A stretch of DNA of 64,000 bases, taken from positions 1 through 64,000 of the IMG/VR virus record IMGVR_UViG_3300021960_000043. One strand, given 5' to 3'. The stretch comes from a virus. The notes beneath the pieces were generated by a model. The model was not told the DNA's origin, ran no database searches, and saw nothing but the letters and a program-made list of their open reading frames with translations. Position 1 is the first letter of the stretch; each line of letters begins with the position of its first letter. Positions 61,251 through 64,000 of this stretch are shown here, piece by piece. The position numbers and the translations under genes were made by a program.

Positions 61251-63808
61251 TGACGACAAATAACGCAGATTTCAAAGTGAAAAAAGGATTAGTAGTGGCT
61301 GATGGTGATGTAACAGTTGCCAGCGACCATTCAGTAAAAGCAGGTACATTCGATACCAATGTTGCAGCACAGGGTGTAACACTCACAGGTGTGACACTTT
61401 CAGCAGATGGTACTGATACAAACATACCAATCAATATCACACCAAAAGGTAATAGTTCAGTAGTTATTTCTAAGGCTGACATAAATGCTGGTACGATAGA
61501 TGCTACTACTGTAGGTGTTAGTTCACAGGCTTCAGGTGCTTTTACTACTTTACTTGCTACAAATACTGCTAAGATTACGGCAACAGGTCAATCACTAACA
61601 ACAAAAGGTAAAGTTTCAGTTGTAAATGCTGACGAAGATAATCCCGCAATAGAAACTAACACTCAATTTCAAGTAAATGGCCCTCCTTTATCAGGTAGTG
61701 ATGCAGCATCAAGCAAGAATTATGCGGAAGCCCGTATTCATACTGATATTGGCAACGATGATGTTGCAGGTACTACATACAACGGAATGGGTAATGCTTT
61801 AGTTTTAGACCAAGCAGAAAACATACATACTGGACAAGGTATTGCTATCTCAAAAGGTCGAAGTTCTACGGGAGACTCATGGGCTTTAGGTAGAGAAGCA
61901 AACCGTGGAAATACTGGTAATACAGACCAATTTACTATCGGTTATATCAATAAACCGTGGGATGATGCTGTGAGTCTCACAAACAACCCATTACTTGCAG
62001 CACAATCTGTTCTTTCTATAAGCACATCAGGTAATATTCTTGTGGCAAAATCAGGTGCTACTCTTGGTTTTGTTAGCAACAGTCAAACTACAAAAATTAA
62101 GGGTAGTGCTTCCGCTTCATCATCTGAAACTTACACATTACCACCTACTGATGGAAGTAATGGTCATGTTTTACAAACTAATGGTAGCGGTGTCCTTAGT
62201 TGGACTCCATCTTCATCAGGCGCAGACGGAATGGGTGCAGGTTTCCAATTAGAAGATGATGATGGCACAGAATTAACAATCACCACAAGTAAAGAAATAA
62301 AGTTTATTGGTGCGGGAATTACTACCAATTGGACAGACACAGATAATGGTACAGATGCTGACCCATACGATATGACTTTCACTTTAGATGTTGATGACCT
62401 CGGTACATCAGCCAACTTTGCAGCGGGAGATTTAATCGCCTTTGGTGATTCAAGCACAGCAGGTAATGATACTGTAAAAGGTACAGTTAACACTTTAGCA
62501 ACATTATTTGCTGGTGCGGGTCTTACTGCAACTAGTGCTGTAATCGCTGTAGATGCAGACCAAAGCGGCCAAATTACAGCAGTTGGAACTCTTACAGGTC
62601 TTACTGTAAGTGGTGCAGCAGATTTGAATAATAATCTAACAGTTGATGGTGCAACAATTTCACTAGACGCTACTACTTCTTTGAATATAGACAACTCAAA
62701 TACCACTAACGGTATCACTATAGGAACAGCAACAAGTGGTGTCCCGGTTTCTATTGGACACACAACTTCTGAAGTTACAATTAATGATAATTTAACTGTT
62801 ACAGGTGATTTAACTGTAAATGGTACACAAACCTTCATTAATTCAACAACCATAGAACTTGATGACAAGAACATAGAACTCGCTAAGGGTCTAGGTAATG
62901 ATGTTGCTGTAGACGGTGGTGGGGTAACACTAAAATCAACTGAAGGCGATAAGACATTTAACTATGTAAACACAAATACCGCTTGGACTAGTTCTGAAAA
63001 CTTTGACATAGTATCAGGTAAAAAATACAAACTTGGTGGTGCTGATATATTCACCAATGCTACAACATTAGCATCCGGTGTAGTAACATCAAGTCTAACT
63101 CAAGTTGGTGATTTGGCTAATGGTTCGATAGTGTCCGGTTTTGGTACAATCACCACAACAGCCGCCATTACAGGTGGCTCTCTCATAGCAGATAACATCA
63201 CTATTGATGGTAACTCAATAACAAGCACCAACATCAATGGTGACATCACACTTTCACCAAACGGAACAGGAGAAGTAAATATCGCTGCTGGTAATCTAAA
63301 CTATGCAGGTACGGCTGTTACAGCCACAGGTGCGGAACTCAATGTCCTCGATGGTGTAACAGCAGGTACTGTTTCTGCAAGCCTAGCATTAGTGGTAGAT
63401 GCTAACAAAGATTTAGCGACAATTAGAAATCTAACTTCAAACGGCACAGTACAAGCCGCTGCTGTTAGTGTAGACGCAGTTGCTGTATTAGACACATCAA
63501 GAGGCTCAGGTACAGATGTTTCAGGGGCTACTGTTCTTGCTAGTTACGCTGCTGCCACTTACAAAACCGCCAAATACATCTATCAAATCAAGAAAGATAC
63601 TGCGGATGACACAGACGTTGGTGAGATACTCGTTACATACGAAGGTACATCCAATGATGTATATATTCTTGAATATGGCATGATTAGCACAGGTGCTTCG
63701 ATTGGTGCTTGGTCGGTGAATTACAACTTAGGTACTGTGGAATTGAAGTACACACCTGCTAATGACGGCGACCATACTTACACAATACTCAATACTCTAC
63801 TAATATGA
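61250..63808 (+). CDS. Tail fibre protein (long)
   Basis: 852 aa. ATG 61250 is chosen because it overlaps the upstream stop (TAATG) and gives MTTNNADFKVKKGLVV, matching the start of the next gene (MATNNADFKVKRGLIV); the frame is open to a TTG at 61229. Fibre shaft repeats include TTIELDDKNIELAKG and GAELNVLDGVTAGTV, both classic in cyanophage-type fibres. The C-terminal ~120 residues (TYKTAKYIYQIKKDTADDTD) form a different tip domain. It probably binds host surface sugars. Confidence 0.75.
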   Translation: MTTNNADFKVKKGLVVADGDVTVASDHSVKAGTFDTNVAAQGVTLTGVTLSADGTDTNIPINITPKGNSSVVISKADINAGTIDATTVGVSSQASGAFTTLLATNTAKITATGQSLTTKGKVSVVNADEDNPAIETNTQFQVNGPPLSGSDAASSKNYAEARIHTDIGNDDVAGTTYNGMGNALVLDQAENIHTGQGIAISKGRSSTGDSWALGREANRGNTGNTDQFTIGYINKPWDDAVSLTNNPLLAAQSVLSISTSGNILVAKSGATLGFVSNSQTTKIKGSASASSSETYTLPPTDGSNGHVLQTNGSGVLSWTPSSSGADGMGAGFQLEDDDGTELTITTSKEIKFIGAGITTNWTDTDNGTDADPYDMTFTLDVDDLGTSANFAAGDLIAFGDSSTAGNDTVKGTVNTLATLFAGAGLTATSAVIAVDADQSGQITAVGTLTGLTVSGAADLNNNLTVDGATISLDATTSLNIDNSNTTNGITIGTATSGVPVSIGHTTSEVTINDNLTVTGDLTVNGTQTFINSTTIELDDKNIELAKGLGNDVAVDGGGVTLKSTEGDKTFNYVNTNTAWTSSENFDIVSGKKYKLGGADIFTNATTLASGVVTSSLTQVGDLANGSIVSGFGTITTTAAITGGSLIADNITIDGNSITSTNINGDITLSPNGTGEVNIAAGNLNYAGTAVTATGAELNVLDGVTAGTVSASLALVVDANKDLATIRNLTSNGTVQAAAVSVDAVAVLDTSRGSGTDVSGATVLASYAAATYKTAKYIYQIKKDTADDTDVGEILVTYEGTSNDVYILEYGMISTGASIGAWSVNYNLGTVELKYTPANDGDHTYTILNTLLI

Positions 63809-63833
63809 TGGAAAGTGAAATCATGGTGATACA

Positions 63834-64000
63834 ATGGCAACAAATAATGCGGATTTTAAGGTAAAAAGAGGCTTAATAGTAACAGAGGGCATAACCCTCG
63901 GTGGGCATACTTTCGACGACATAGACATAGGAACTGAGTTTGTTGATACTGATGACCACATTATGTCATCCGGTGCGATTAGAGAAAAGATTGAGTCTTA
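63834..64000 (+). CDS. Third tail fibre protein, cut by the window edge
   Basis: The first 55 codons are visible. MATNNADFKVKRGLIVTEGI is paralogous to the start of the preceding fibre gene, and DDHIMSSGAIREKIES resembles the shaft start of T4-like phage fibres. A GGTGAT ribosome site (63825-63830) precedes the ATG by three bases. The rest lies beyond position 64000. Confidence 0.7.
   Translation, partial: MATNNADFKVKRGLIVTEGITLGGHTFDDIDIGTEFVDTDDHIMSSGAIREKIES

Noticed and set aside
62164-62874. 236-codon minus-strand frame opposite the fibre gene
   Set aside because: Antisense shadow of a Thr/Ala/Val-rich fibre gene, with no ribosome site and no conserved pattern.

Overview
The window reads as the late (morphogenesis) half of a large tailed dsDNA virus (Caudoviricetes). 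It is AT-rich and very probably infects a marine archaeon. Tailed-virus hallmarks are plain: a TerL-type terminase (15997-17481), a portal (18697-20538), an XkdF/S78-type prohead protease fused to a scaffold (27365-28753), an HK97-type major capsid protein (28759-29931), neck and tail-completion proteins, a tail assembly chaperone pair with a -1 frameshift signal, a short tape measure (38671-39570), a hub-like protein and tail fibres. The archaeal host is an inference. It rests on TATA-like boxes about 25 bp upstream of start codons with little or no leader (1348-1355, 2958-2965, 27334-27342), on dense ATGA/TAATG gene overlaps, and on small families typical of uncultured marine viruses. I see no replication, lysis, integrase, tRNA, rRNA or CRISPR features. 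The genome must therefore be clearly larger than 64 kb.

Layout. 1-1793: a control region with one leftward gene (526-1326), its likely terminator, dispersed inverted repeats and an iterated CGTACCC array. 1794-5939: an accessory cluster of small proteins. Several share an AF-x-x-AW-x-x-LK helix, one carries an ART-like domain, others are Cys-rich or basic. 6136-9806: an EF-hand membrane protein, a second membrane protein, an Arf/Ras-like GTPase, an AbrB-type regulator and three proteins of unknown function, the last with two membrane segments. 9839-27321: DNA packaging (probable TerS with tandem zinc/HTH modules, TerL, a LAGLIDADG protein, portal with an MPPG repeat) plus large probable internal virion proteins. 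One of these, 1,804 aa long, ends in what looks like a catalytically dead DNA-ligase domain. 27334-31286: protease/scaffold, capsid and decoration-like proteins. 31303-35429: connector and neck. 35441-40695: tail tube, chaperones, tape measure. 40755-64000: a 5,447-aa giant tail protein, a hub-like protein, two fibre proteins and the start of a third.

From 9839 to the right edge nearly every gene overlaps or abuts the next on the plus strand, so this is probably a late transcription unit of more than 54 kb with an internal promoter before the protease/capsid block. The most interesting leads are: (1) the shared AFxxAWxxLK helix, which I propose is a capsid-targeting signal comparable in logic to that of T4 internal proteins; (2) the pseudo-ligase domain; (3) the GTPase/EF-hand membrane module; (4) the G_GGT_TTT frameshift site in the tail chaperone genes; (5) the nested scaffold start; and (6) foreign, wandering modules inside the giant tail protein.
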